NCBI RefSeq assembly: GCF_021513275.1
Contig: NZ_CP090978.1
Coordinates: 5,116,001-5,180,000 of the forward strand
Reading direction: 5' to 3'
Length of the DNA: 64,000 nt
From: Paenibacillus hexagrammi
GTDB taxonomy: Bacteria > Bacillota > Bacilli > Paenibacillales > NBRC-103111
Position 1 is the stretch's first letter; each line of letters opens with the position of its first letter. Both the position numbers and the translations under genes were made by a program. This document shows positions 1 through 8,486 of this stretch, piece after piece. The notes under the pieces are model-generated. The model did not search any database. It had not been told where the DNA came from and worked only from the letters and a program-made list of their open reading frames with translations.

Positions 1-179
1 TCAACGCCTCTAGGCAAACGCTGAAACAAGCGCACTCCCATTAGCTGCTCCATCTGCTGAATCTGTGCCGTTATCGTAGACTGCACATAGCCGAGCCGCG
101 CAGCCGCCTTGCTAAGGCTTCTTTCTTCCAGCACCGCTACAAACGTCCTCATGCTTCGTCCATCCATCTGTTCAATCAT
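1..179 (-). CDS. LysR-family transcriptional regulator, N-terminal part only
   Basis: This is the first 59 codons of a LysR-type regulator; the rest lies beyond the left edge. The translated start reads MIEQMDGRSMRTF, followed by the typical LysR winged-helix segment (AAARLGYVQSTITAQI, then LMGVRLFQRLPRG). The ATG at 177-179 is preceded by a GGTGGTGG-type ribosome site. The gene is divergent from the HPP membrane protein gene, with about 115 bp between them. LysR regulators often control the divergent neighbour, so control of the HPP/cupredoxin pair is a reasonable inference. The effector-binding domain is not visible. Confidence 0.85.
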   Translation of the reverse strand, partial: MIEQMDGRSMRTFVAVLEERSLSKAAARLGYVQSTITAQIQQMEQLMGVRLFQRLPRGV

Positions 180-293
180 TACCACCACCACCTATCGAAA
201 AATCAAATATGACATATTGAAATCATTCATTTTTCAAATATATATGCTGATGATATCATCTAGGCAACTCCTTGGAAAGAGGTGCACTATCCT

Positions 294-764
294 ATGACAA
301 CATCCATTAAAAGCACAGCCCTGAAGCTCCTGCCGGGCTTCGGCGGCTTTCTGGCCATCTGGCTCCTTAGCCTGCTGGGCGACTCCGCCCGGTTCCCGCT
401 GCTGATGGCGCCCTTCGGCGCTTCCTGCGTCATCGCCTTTGCGCTGTCGCAGAGCCCGCTCGCACAGCCGCGCAGCATCGTCGGCGGGCATGCGCTCAGC
501 ACGCTGGTCGGTCTGTGCGCGCTCTTCGCCTTCGGCGACCATGCGTGGAGCATGGCTCTGGCCGTCGGCGCGGCGATCACCCTAATGCAGCTTACCCGCA
601 CGCTGCATCCTCCCGCCGGGGCTGATCCGCTGGTTGTGATGACAACCGGCGCCTCCTGGGGCTTCCTCTTCACACCCGTGCTGATCGGCTCCATCGTCCT
701 TGTGCTGGTCGCCTATGGGTATCATCGCGCAGCCAAAGCCTCTTACCCCGCCAAGTGGTGGTGA
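294..764 (+). CDS. HPP-family integral membrane protein
   Basis: A 156-residue membrane protein of the HPP family (named for a conserved His-Pro-Pro). The motif is visible as TLHPPAGADPL near residue 110. Four or so hydrophobic segments span the length, and the size matches the single-domain bacterial family. I chose the ATG at 294 because GGAAAGAGG lies about 9 bases upstream; the GTG at 282 falls inside that ribosome site. Some family members are linked to nitrite transport in cyanobacteria and plastids, but no substrate can be read here. It is followed on the same strand by a cupredoxin gene after 78 bp. Confidence 0.85.
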   Translation: MTTSIKSTALKLLPGFGGFLAIWLLSLLGDSARFPLLMAPFGASCVIAFALSQSPLAQPRSIVGGHALSTLVGLCALFAFGDHAWSMALAVGAAITLMQLTRTLHPPAGADPLVVMTTGASWGFLFTPVLIGSIVLVLVAYGYHRAAKASYPAKWW

Positions 765-842
765 CGGTCCAGCCTGTTAGACATGCACTGACAAGCCCCT
801 GCATATGATGTACAAAATTCACTAAACAGGAGGCGACCCGCC

Positions 843-1292
843 GTGTCTAAAGTATGGATCATTCAGCGCAAGCATGTTGTTCTTGCAGCCGCCGCTCTAC
901 TGATCGTCGCTGCAGGCGTTCTGTATGCTAACCGTGTGAAGCTTCTTCCTGCCGATGCACAGCCTGTTGTGGAACGCACCTTCCACATGGTCACAGGGGA
1001 ATTCTCCTCCACCACAGCAGATGGCAAAAAAATCGAAGCGTACCGATGGGATCCGGGGAGCATCGTCGTTCACAAAGGCGAGCATGTTAAGCTTAACATC
1101 CTGGGCGTTAACGGAGTGAGTCATCCGTTCCTCATCGAAGGCTTAAATGTTAGAGGAGAGGTCAAGAAAGGCAAGACGACTGTCGTCTCCTTCACCCCTA
1201 ATCAGACAGGCACCTACCGTTTGATCTGCCTGGCACACGCCGATGAAGCGCATAACGGTCCGATGATCGGATATATTGAAGTCATCGACTAG
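843..1292 (+). CDS. Membrane-anchored cupredoxin-domain protein
   Basis: A 149-residue protein with an N-terminal hydrophobic anchor (residues about 10-30) and an extracellular cupredoxin fold. The type-1-like copper ligands are visible in the usual order: His in SHPFLIEG, then Cys, His and Met in CLAHADEAHNGPM. It resembles the copper domain of cytochrome oxidase subunit II or nitrous-oxide-reductase-like proteins but stands alone. The GTG start at 843 is set by AGGAGG at 828-833. It probably binds copper at the outer membrane face, in electron transfer or copper handling. No partner oxidase gene is visible in the window. Confidence 0.8.
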   Translation: MSKVWIIQRKHVVLAAAALLIVAAGVLYANRVKLLPADAQPVVERTFHMVTGEFSSTTADGKKIEAYRWDPGSIVVHKGEHVKLNILGVNGVSHPFLIEGLNVRGEVKKGKTTVVSFTPNQTGTYRLICLAHADEAHNGPMIGYIEVID

Positions 1293-1387
1293 CTTCTGTG
1301 CAACATGGGCTCCTGCCTGCCGCAGCAGCTGTAGCTATCCGCCCTCTAGATGCATACACATAGCATAGAGAGGGTGTAGCAACGGCG

Positions 1388-1702
1388 ATGATGAACAAAA
1401 CGAACGAAAAGCATAAACAGCAGTTTCCGACCGCCCGTGGAATCAGACGGGCTTGCAGCAAAGAGCTGTACAGAACCGCCAAACGTCTCAAAACATGGAT
1501 TTCCCCAGAGCAAATGAAGCAGGCTGAAGAGCTGTACATCAAAAAAGTGATGCTCAATTTGCCGTTTATCGTAGAGAACGGCAGCAACCGCAAAGCACTC
1601 TCGGATTGGTTCGACGAGAACGTAGGCCCGGAAATCGCGCCGCTCTGGAACGTAGAACTGCCTGCGCTCAACCAGGCATTCCGCGACGCATTCGGCGGTT
1701 GA
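1388..1702 (+). CDS. Small conserved hypothetical protein
   Basis: A 104-residue, basic and soluble-looking protein without signal peptide or membrane segment. I do not recognise a characterised family. The middle (TAKRLKTWISPEQMKQAEEL) looks helical and amphipathic, and the C-terminus has several acidic and aromatic residues. A GAGAGGGTG ribosome-like site lies about 12 bases before the ATG. Codon use resembles neighbouring genes, so it is probably real. It stands alone between the cupredoxin gene and the low-GC accessory patch. Confidence 0.6.
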   Translation: MMNKTNEKHKQQFPTARGIRRACSKELYRTAKRLKTWISPEQMKQAEELYIKKVMLNLPFIVENGSNRKALSDWFDENVGPEIAPLWNVELPALNQAFRDAFGG

Positions 1703-2012
1703 TCGCAAGCAGACAGTAAACACGACTTCGTCGTCTTACTGGACGTGTGCCAAGGTTGACGCGAAGCAAGGTCTTACGAAGATGATCGACTGGGCTAATT
1801 TCGAGGGACGGTATCGTTCCTTTCCGTGGAACAATGCCCAAAAGAACAGTTCTGTTCACATGAGAGACAGAGCTGTTCTTCGTTATTTTCCCAAAAAGAT
1901 AGACAACAAAATGTAAATAATAGTTTGGACACATTACGAAATTGGGGGGATTTATACATATGCCTGAACGCAGGTGAATTAAAAAGTAAGGGGAAAATGT
2001 AATGTTATGCCC
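1703..2012. other. Intergenic stretch without a clear gene
   Basis: About 310 bases without a convincing gene. It contains the hairpin at 1842-1880. GC content falls from typical chromosomal levels near 1750 to clearly AT-rich after 1880, which marks the entry into the IS-bearing accessory patch. A minus-strand reading frame over 1668-1934 has poor codon use and overlaps the preceding gene, so I do not call it. Confidence 0.6.
1842..1880 (+). terminator. Stem-loop, possible terminator
   Basis: AAGAACAG at 1842-1849 pairs with CTGTTCTT at 1873-1880. An inner CTGT/ACAG pairing continues the stem. A T-rich stretch follows (CGTTATTTTCCC). It could end transcription of the small upstream gene, although it lies about 140 bases after that stop codon. 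Confidence 0.45.
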
Positions 2013-2150
2013 CTAAGGTTGATTTTCCCCAATGTTGTTTATATCTGTTGAATTTTCAGAAAATTCTGTGCCGCCATATAAAGATGCCATCGCGTTCCAA
2101 TCTTCTTTAGATAAAAATGTAAAATATGCTCTTAAGGCATCCTCGGGATT
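2013..2150 (-). pseudogene. Coding-like remnant downstream of the IS-split lipoprotein
   Basis: On the minus strand this stretch reads as a plausible protein segment, NPEDALRAYFTFLSKEDW followed by NAMASLYGG, ending at TAG (2013-2015). It has no start codon of its own. It would join the frame of the split lipoprotein gene if one A were added to the A-run at 2149-2152. It may be a second domain of that protein, or the remains of a following gene. The alternative is chance open frame in AT-rich DNA. Confidence 0.35.
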
Positions 2151-2230
2151 TTATATGATAGATCTGTATCAGTAATTCTTTTAAGCTCAAAAATAGTTGC
2201 CTCTGATAATAAGATAAGTCTATTGTTATT
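2132..2230 (-). pseudogene. C-terminal remnant of lipoprotein gene split by the IS
   Basis: Read on the minus strand from the left border of the insertion element, this gives N-N-NRLILLSEATIFELKR, then about 14 more residues to a TAA at 2132-2134. Joined to the N-terminal part at 3752-4276 after removing the element and one copy of ATT, it continues in frame and makes a lipoprotein of about 206 residues. The sequence character (GIPISFFVINNN into the remnant) fits a natural C-terminal beta-rich ending. Confidence 0.7.
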
Positions 2231-3751
2231 AACTCAACTTTCGCAGCTTGAAATTGGCAAATAAACCTTGATGTAGCTAGGCAAACCGGCTATCCAATCG
2301 TGGAGTTGACGATGGATCAGTTTTGAGATTCTCTTCCCAACTTTTGTGGCAACTTCGTTCATCAGTTCGACCAGTTGTTGAAGTGCAACGACCCAGTCAA
2401 TCGTGCCAACTTCGTCACACAACAAATAGAACAGACCGCCAATTGTCCGCTGATCCGTGCTTTGGCGATGCTGCCAAGCCAGTAAGATATAGCGCGCGAA
2501 TACGATCGTTGTATGGCTAATAAGCAGATCGTAAGAGCGTCCTTGAAACTCCTTCTGCAGGCGCAGCAAGGATTTGGCGCACTTAAAGAAGACTTCTATT
2601 TCCCAACGCATTCTGTAAATCCGAATGATGTCTGAAGCAGATAACGTAAGATCGGTAGAGAGGATAGCTAGCCATTCCTTCTTCTTGGATCGATGACGGA
2701 CGAACACAACCATGACGGGGATCCCTGGAGCTAGCTCCGTCCGAATCTGCCGAAGGATGTGCCGGTTCTTTCCCTCGATGCGAGCCGCAAGTGAATATAG
2801 TGAATTCAGGCAAATGCGATGCCCATCTACTAGATATCGCTTTCTATCGTTTTTCACCATGCCAATGACGTGTAATTCGCGATTACGCATCTCTTGAATC
2901 AGTGGCGCGTGAGTAAACCAGCTATCCATGAGCACATAGGACGCGGAAAGACCGGCAGCCATAGCGCGATCCAGCATAGCGGCGATGTTATCTGGAGCAC
3001 TTTGCAGCGCTTCTTTCCGACGCTTGTAACCTGACGAGCGTTTATCGATACCGTCGGCGATCCCATTGATGCTGGAGTTGTTCGAGCTGAGAAGCGCGAA
3101 GTCAATTGGAACGAAGGAATGTCCATCTGTCCATCCCATGGTTAGCATGCGGAAACCCTTATAGTACGCTCCTGTGGCATGATCTTTAAAGCGTGCGAGC
3201 ATCTCGACAGCCTTGCTTCGGTTACGTTCAAACATTGAATCATCGAAGATGAATGCCGTTTCGCGCTTGTCAGAGGTAAGGTGCTCCATGCGATGAACGG
3301 TCTCATGGCTTAGTAGTGTTAAAAAGCGTCGCCAAGCATATCCACTGTGATTGAGAAAACGATAGACCGCATCTTTCCCAGGATAATTTGTGCCCTGAGG
3401 GCTTTCGAGCAGACGAAACCAATTTTTCTGCTGAAACAACAGTACAAATATGATTCGGAACAAGGTCGCACAGGTGAAGCCGAACTTCTTTTTGAAGCCA
3501 GCATCATTCAAGTGTTTAATGACCTTCAGTTCCTGGAAAGCCAACTTAATTTCTGCTGGCAGTTGATCAATGGATAGCTTTTGCTCTATCATATAGAGGA
3601 CACCTCTTCTGTGTGGTAGTAGTGTGACTTCGACACTCTCACTTTACCAAAGGAAGCGGTGTTTTTCTATTTTCAAGCAGGGTATCTTATCGATCACAAA
3701 TCCAGTACGCACCTGGACTTACGCTGATTTATTAGGTGCGAAAGTTGAGTT
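2231..3751 (-). mobile_element. IS4-type insertion sequence, about 1.52 kb
   Basis: The element is bounded by 15-bp inverted repeats: AACTCAACTTTCGCA at 2231-2245 and its reverse complement at 3737-3751. The trinucleotide ATT flanks both ends (2228-2230 and 3752-3754), consistent with a 3-bp target duplication. It carries one DDE transposase gene that fills most of its length. The transposase stop codon lies inside the left inverted repeat. IS4 elements usually make longer target duplications (about 8-12 bp), so either the duplication is atypical or it has decayed. It has inserted into a lipoprotein gene. Confidence 0.85.
2234..3592 (-). CDS. IS4-family DDE transposase
   Basis: A 452-residue transposase that looks intact. 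The first catalytic Asp lies in IFDDSMFERNRS and the second in VLMDSWFTH. The IS4 signature Y-(2)-R-(3)-E-(6)-K is complete in YRMRWEIEVFFKCAK near residue 330, supplying the catalytic Glu. The ATG at 3592 follows a GAGGTGTCC-type site. The 3' end overlaps the left inverted repeat of the element. Nothing suggests inactivation, so the copy may still be mobile. Confidence 0.92.
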   Translation of the reverse strand: MIEQKLSIDQLPAEIKLAFQELKVIKHLNDAGFKKKFGFTCATLFRIIFVLLFQQKNWFRLLESPQGTNYPGKDAVYRFLNHSGYAWRRFLTLLSHETVHRMEHLTSDKRETAFIFDDSMFERNRSKAVEMLARFKDHATGAYYKGFRMLTMGWTDGHSFVPIDFALLSSNNSSINGIADGIDKRSSGYKRRKEALQSAPDNIAAMLDRAMAAGLSASYVLMDSWFTHAPLIQEMRNRELHVIGMVKNDRKRYLVDGHRICLNSLYSLAARIEGKNRHILRQIRTELAPGIPVMVVFVRHRSKKKEWLAILSTDLTLSASDIIRIYRMRWEIEVFFKCAKSLLRLQKEFQGRSYDLLISHTTIVFARYILLAWQHRQSTDQRTIGGLFYLLCDEVGTIDWVVALQQLVELMNEVATKVGKRISKLIHRQLHDWIAGLPSYIKVYLPISSCES

Positions 3752-4276
3752 ATTAATAACAAAAAAACTTATAGGTATGCCAAGTTTTGTAGAAGGGTCA
3801 CTTATACCTATTACTTTTACTACATCATTTATATGTAAGTCTGGGATATGTATTTTATAAAATCTATAAAAAGAGTCAGAGTTATAGCATGTCGATGTAA
3901 TCTCATATAATGGATTTTTCAGTTCATATTGATACTTCTTATAGTTTTTTAGTCCTTTTGATGAAAAAAAGTCTTTTTGGATTATAAGTTCATCTCCAAT
4001 AAATTTCTGCCCTGTTGGATATTCAGAAGCATCATTATATGAATTTGCAAATCCTAAAAGCTTCTCAACTTTCCAAGTTCCATAGAAATATTTTTCAGTT
4101 TCACTATCCAAATTTATACTTTCTACAGAACAATAATCGGATGGTTTTATAATAGACTCATCCGTTCCAGGTTTAGGCTCACTAGAAGTATTTGGATTTG
4201 ATGTTATTTCAACATTTCCACAAGCCGATGCTAGCAACAACATGATTATAATACAAACTAATAATATTTTTTTCAT
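3752..4276 (-). pseudogene. Lipoprotein gene, N-terminal part, interrupted by the IS
   Basis: The gene opens with a classical lipoprotein signal, MKKILLVCIIIMLLLASAC, with the lipobox Cys at residue 19. An AAAGGGTG ribosome site precedes the ATG. A Ser/Pro/Glu-rich linker follows, then a lipocalin-like stretch (ETEKYFYGTWKVEKLLGFAN). At 3752 the frame runs into the right inverted repeat and stops at 3719 after ten foreign residues (STFAPNKSA and neighbours). The true C-terminus lies at 2132-2230. The function is unknown; it was probably a surface lipoprotein. The truncated product might still be made and lipidated. Confidence 0.8.
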
Positions 4277-4906
4277 GTTTCACACCCTTTTTTATTTTTT
4301 GATTGTGTCACAATGTCTTCAGACATCACATGGCTATTTACTGCGTATAAAATTTTTCGCCGTTTTCGAAATGCAACTAATTCATTTAAGTATTAGACGG
4401 TTTTCTAGCCCTTCAAGTTGTGAAAAGCAGTGAACTCAAACATCGACACGGGTATGGTATCGCTGCATGCTCGGGTCTGCTTGGCATGCAGTTGCAAGGT
4501 TCGATTCCTGTTTTTTCCATAAATTTAAAACGAATATTGGAGATATCTGAGTAAGGATAAAGGAAAGATAACCGAATAACGACAAAAAGGAAGACATTTA
4601 CCCAAGACTTGAGTGATAATGTCTTCTTCTTAGTTGGACCTTATGGACCATTTAAAAAAGGTACAAGTTTTTCGGTGGGGCTCTTCCCCAGCCAGGTAGC
4701 GGTGGAGTCAAAATACATTCGACTTAATTTGAGAGGCAGAGATCAACTTTCACCCAAGTTCTTTCTGCAAGTCTTTCGAGAACACATCATCGGCAATTTC
4801 ACACAGTCAGATCCACTGCTGGACCTGAGCATGAAGGAATAGCTTTAATTAGGACAGTGTAGTGAATCTTTTGAGGGTTCTGTTTAATTCCCCATCTAGG
4901 AAATAA
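4277..4906. other. Gene-poor low-GC stretch with small inverted repeats
   Basis: About 630 bases without a well-supported gene. It holds TGCATGC (4464-4470) paired with GCATGCA (4484-4490), then a T-loop-like GGTTCGATTCC near 4498-4508, which resembles a degraded tRNA 3' half but does not fold as one. GAAGACATT near 4591 pairs with AATGTCTTC near 4618. A plus-strand open frame 4609-4842 (77 codons, TTG start) is inside; I see no family in it and its start overlaps the second hairpin. The stretch is most likely decayed DNA. Confidence 0.5.
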
Positions 4907-4961
4907 CAAGAAGGCCAAAAAGCATGCCGGTATTCCGGCAGCAGCTTCTTGGCCTTTCTTG
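4907..4961 (-). terminator. Terminator downstream of melA
   Basis: ACAAG-A-AGGCCAA at 4907-4918 pairs with TTGGCCTTTCTTGT at 4949-4961, around an inner GCCGG/CCGGC stem. It lies 33 bases after the melA stop codon. The stem is symmetric and may work on both strands. Confidence 0.7.
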
Positions 4962-4993
4962 TGGTTGATAGGTAATTGTGCTCCGCTAGCCAC

Positions 4994-6291
4994 TTACTTA
5001 TACGACGGCAGCCAATCCCCGTGCGCCGCAATCAACTCGTCGCACATCATGGCGATGTCGTCCATCGACAGCTCCGCCGAGGTATGCGGGTCCAGCATCG
5101 CGGCATGGTAAATATGCTCGCGCTTGCCGGTCATAGCAGCCTCTATCGTGAGCAGCTGCGTATTGATGTTCGTGCGGTTAAGCGCCGCACACTGGGGCGG
5201 AAGATCACCTACGTAGGTTGGCGTGATGCCGCTGCGATCCACCAGGCATGGCACCTCCACGCAAGCCTCGCGCGGCAGGTTCGTGATGAGGCCCGTGTTC
5301 ATCACATTGCCGCCAATCTTAAACGGCACGTTCGTCTCCATCGCTTCGAAGATATAAGACGCATACTCGTGAGAGCGCTCGTGAGTCAAGCTTGCATTAT
5401 TCACGATGTCATCTCGCATTTTTTCCAACCCGCAATCTGCTCAACGCAGCGTCGAGGATATTCATCCAGCGGAATGTTGAACCGGTCGATCAGCTCCGGA
5501 TAATTCCTTTTTATAAAATATGGATGATATTCGGCATTATGCTCTGACGACTCCGTAATATAATAGCCGAATTTCAGCATCATTTCGTAGCGAACCATGT
5601 CGTTGTGCTTCTCCAACTGCTTCTCCGCCGCCCGCTTCTTGATCTCCGGATACAGGTCCACTCCGTTCTTGCTCACTTCCAGCAGCCATGCCATATGATT
5701 GATGCCTGCGATTTTCGCCTGCACCCCGGTCTGGTCAAGTCCCAGGTGCTCAAACAAATGCGGAACACAGACTTGTACGCTGTGACAGAGGCCCACCGTG
5801 CGGACACCTCCGTACGTATTCATGACATTGGTAAGCACGGCCATGGGATTCGTGTAATTCAAGAACCAAGCATCCGGACATACTTCCCGAATATCTGCAG
5901 CAAATTCAAGCATGACAGGAATCGTACGCAGATTGCGGAAAATGCCGCCAATCCCCACCGTATCGGCAATCGTCTGACGCAAGCCATATTTCTTCGGTAT
6001 TTCAAAATCGGTGATCGTACACGGATCGTATCCGCCCACTTGGATCGCATTGACCACATACTTCGCTCCACGCAGCGCCTCCTTTCTATCCGTATAAGCC
6101 TTTACTTCACATGTACTGCCGGAGGTCATCTTGAGATTTTTTAGCATACTCTCGGAATCCCGCAGCCGGCCCGGGTCAATGTCGAACAAAGCCAGTTCAA
6201 AGCCCTGCAGAGCAGGCGTAAACATACAATCCCCCAGCACGTTCTTGGCAAAAACCGTACTTCCCGCACCCAAAAAAGTAATTTTAGACAT
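4994..6291 (-). pseudogene. melA: Alpha-galactosidase, GH4 family, with one apparent frameshift
   Basis: This is a GH4 enzyme, which hydrolyses alpha-galactosides using NAD+ and Mn2+ by a redox mechanism. The dinucleotide-binding start is MSKITFLGAGSTVFAKN. The metal ligands are visible as Cys169 in GLCHSVQ and His199 in AGINHMAW. The first frame breaks near 5425 after EQIAGW, and the second frame resumes at once with EKMRDDIVNNASLTH. Adding one G before the A-run restores a protein of normal length, about 432 residues. The start at 6291 follows GGAGG; an earlier in-frame ATG at 6357 lacks support. It is divergent from an AraC regulator. Cytoplasmic. It is broken as given but may simply contain a sequencing error. 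Confidence 0.85.
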
Positions 6292-6462
6292 TCCTAATCG
6301 CCTCCATAAGCTCTCTATCATGTCTTGCTTCCGTACCTTCACTATAAACTCCGGCACCCTATTACGGAATGGAAAGAACGAGCAGCAATATGGACATTTG
6401 TAGGATTTTAGAGTAACCTAACAGTCACGTAACACAACCTAATCCCATAACAAAGAGGACTT

Positions 6463-7332
6463 ATGAATCCAGACCACCACTACTTTTCCGTTACGATTAA
6501 TCCCCACACAAGCACTGGAGAACTGTCTGTTTTATTCTCAGGAGAAGGAAGGCCGGTTCCCCTGCACAAAATGGGACCGGCCGTTCACGATTATTATTTA
6601 ATTCATACCGTATTATCCGGCAAGGGAACATTCACACAACTAGACCAGACCTATACCTGCACAACCGGAGATAGCTTCATCATTTTTCCCGGGGAGTTGT
6701 TCAGCTACGAAGCTGATGCCCATGAGCCATGGCATTATGTGTGGGTTGCACTTACTGGACGCTCGGCGCTGCCTACTCTCTCTGTGTTAGGAGCTTCACC
6801 CGCTAATCCGATCATTTCGGGCAGCAATACCAAAAAAATTCGCCATCTATACCGCCGCCTGTTCTCCTGCTTCCCGCAAACCGCGCCTCCGGCGGTCGAA
6901 GATATGGAGTCGGCTGGCTGGCTTCGTCTGCTGCTCCATGAGCTAGCCAACGCCGAGCGAAATCCCTGGCCTGCACAATCGGCTCACGAAAGCGCAGGAC
7001 ACCGCCAAGTCGGACAAGCCATCCGTTATCTCGAGCTGCAGTTTACTCAGTCGGTATCCATCGAGCAGCTGGCAAGGACGGTCGGCTATCACCGCACTCA
7101 TTTTTGTAAAATGTTCAAACAAGTGACCGGCTATTCGCCTATGCAGTATCTGCTGAAGATACGGATGGAACGCGCGGAGCAGCTGCTCGCGACGTCTATG
7201 ACGATTGACCAGGTTGCCGCTTCCGTCGGCTACAACGACGCGCTTTACTTCTCCAAGCTGTTTCACAAATGGAGCGGCTCAGCACCTACCGTCTTCCGCA
7301 AATCTATTCAGCAGGCTAGTACTTCCGATTAG
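6463..7332 (+). CDS. AraC-family transcriptional regulator
   Basis: A 289-residue regulator. The first about 150 residues form a cupin-type sugar-sensing domain (LIHTVLSGKGTFTQL, then TGDSFIIFPGELFSYEAD). The last about 100 residues form the double HTH of AraC/XylS proteins (SIEQLARTVGYHRTHFCKMF, then IDQVAASVGYNDALYFSKLF). AAAGAGGA precedes the ATG. It is divergent from melA, which is the likely target, with alpha-galactosides or their products as possible effectors. Its 3' end overlaps the convergent binding-protein gene by 17 bases. Confidence 0.9.
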   Translation: MNPDHHYFSVTINPHTSTGELSVLFSGEGRPVPLHKMGPAVHDYYLIHTVLSGKGTFTQLDQTYTCTTGDSFIIFPGELFSYEADAHEPWHYVWVALTGRSALPTLSVLGASPANPIISGSNTKKIRHLYRRLFSCFPQTAPPAVEDMESAGWLRLLLHELANAERNPWPAQSAHESAGHRQVGQAIRYLELQFTQSVSIEQLARTVGYHRTHFCKMFKQVTGYSPMQYLLKIRMERAEQLLATSMTIDQVAASVGYNDALYFSKLFHKWSGSAPTVFRKSIQQASTSD

Positions 7333-8377
7333 GCAGCTCCTTAGCAGCCATTTCCTGTGTGAATACGCCTTCACTCTTTACGATTCGCTTCGGCAGAATG
7401 CGGCCCGCCTCCAACTCCTTGACAGCTTGCATCAGCTGCGGTCCGAGCAGCGGGTTGCATTCCACGATGCAGTTGATTTTGCCATCGACCATGTATTGAA
7501 AGGCGGACCGTCCTCCGTCAACGGAGACGATGATGATATCTTTCCCCGGCTTCAAGCCAAACTCCTCGATAGCCTGGATAGCCCCAATAGCCATATCATC
7601 GTTGTGAGAAAAGAGCACATCAATATGATTGCCTCCCGACTTGAGCATGGCTTCCATAATCTCTTTGCCTTTGGCTCTCGTAAAATCCCCGGTTTGCGAT
7701 TTCGTAATGACCATATCAGGGTTCTGCTGAATGATCTCCTCAAAGCCCCTTTTCCTGTCGATCGTCGGTGCCGAACCTGCCGTTCCCTGAAGCTCGACGA
7801 TCCGAATCGGACCGCTGCGACCGGCCATTTTATCAAGCAAATATTTACCCGCTTTACGTCCCTCTTCTAAAAAATCAGAGCCCATGTATGTCACATACAA
7901 GGATGGGTCGGACACATCCACAGCTCGGTCTGTCACGATAACAGGAATTCCCGCGTCCTTCGCTTCCTTCAAAACGGGCTCCCAGCCCGACTCCACAACC
8001 GGCGAGAAAGCGATTACATCAACCTTTTGAGCAATGAACGAACGAATCGCTTTGATCTGATTCTCCTGCTTCTGCTGACCGTCAGAGAAGTGCAGTTCAA
8101 TGTCCAATTCCTTAGCTGCCTCCATAATGGAGTTCGTATTAGCCATCCGCCAGGCACTTTCCGCTCCAAGCTGAGAGAAGCCCAAGACAATCTTTTGCTC
8201 CTTCTTCTCAGGCAAAACCGTCGTCATCCTACTCGTTACCGCAGGACTTTGCCTAGCAGTCGCGTCTGCCGCTGGCGGGTGCGTTTCGTTCGAATTGCAG
8301 CCGGGAAGCACAATAACAGCCAGTCCTGCCAGAAGTGCAGCTGTCCTTCCCATTCGCCCATATCTCGTTCTTTGCAT
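7316..8377 (-). CDS. Sugar ABC transporter substrate-binding lipoprotein, YtfQ-like (second copy)
   Basis: A ribose/galactofuranose-type periplasmic-binding protein of about 353 residues. It has a lipoprotein signal ending in VLPGC and starts its binding domain at QKIVLGFSQLGAESAWR. Sugar-binding landmarks include VVESGWEPVLKEA, IVTDRAVD and SHNDDMAIGAIQAIEEFG. It is closely similar to the YtfQ-like protein at 12172-13232 and shares the ending (VFTQE..A.ELPNR.Y), so the two are paralogues. I chose the ATG at 8377 because it gives a normal signal length. It lies after the permease gene yjfF, behind a terminator-like hairpin, so it is probably expressed at a different level from the core transporter. 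Confidence 0.85.
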   Translation of the reverse strand: MQRTRYGRMGRTAALLAGLAVIVLPGCNSNETHPPAADATARQSPAVTSRMTTVLPEKKEQKIVLGFSQLGAESAWRMANTNSIMEAAKELDIELHFSDGQQKQENQIKAIRSFIAQKVDVIAFSPVVESGWEPVLKEAKDAGIPVIVTDRAVDVSDPSLYVTYMGSDFLEEGRKAGKYLLDKMAGRSGPIRIVELQGTAGSAPTIDRKRGFEEIIQQNPDMVITKSQTGDFTRAKGKEIMEAMLKSGGNHIDVLFSHNDDMAIGAIQAIEEFGLKPGKDIIIVSVDGGRSAFQYMVDGKINCIVECNPLLGPQLMQAVKELEAGRILPKRIVKSEGVFTQEMAAKELPNRKY

Positions 8378-8443
8378 GCAGATTCCCAACTTTCCTTTTG
8401 TAATCCATGCATCATTCATCTATTAAATTGTAACTGATTACCC

Positions 8444-8482
8444 GAAAAACGGAAACAGCCAGCTTTGCAGCTGACTATTTCC
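8444..8482 (-). terminator. Hairpin between yjfF-like permease and second binding protein
   Basis: On the minus strand GGAAATAGTCAGC pairs with GCTGGCTGTTTCC around a short loop, followed by GTTTTTC. It lies between the last permease gene and the distal binding-protein gene. It probably terminates most transcription from the importer operon or lowers downstream expression. Confidence 0.7.
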
Positions 8483-8486
8483 ACTT

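Noticed and set aside
2032..2175. A 47-codon plus-strand open frame beginning MLFISVEFSENSVPPYKDAI
   Set aside because: It lies antisense to the restored lipoprotein C-terminus, which explains the same bases better, and it has no ribosome site.
4440..4520. tRNA-like segment with a GGTTCGATTCC T-loop and a TGCATGC/GCATGCA stem
   Set aside because: The T-stem pairs at only three of five positions, no matching acceptor or D-arm is found, and the long stem does not fit an anticodon arm.
4609..4842. A 77-codon plus-strand open frame with TTG start
   Set aside because: No recognisable family, poor ribosome site, and the start falls in an inverted repeat. Mentioned only within the surrounding intergenic entry.
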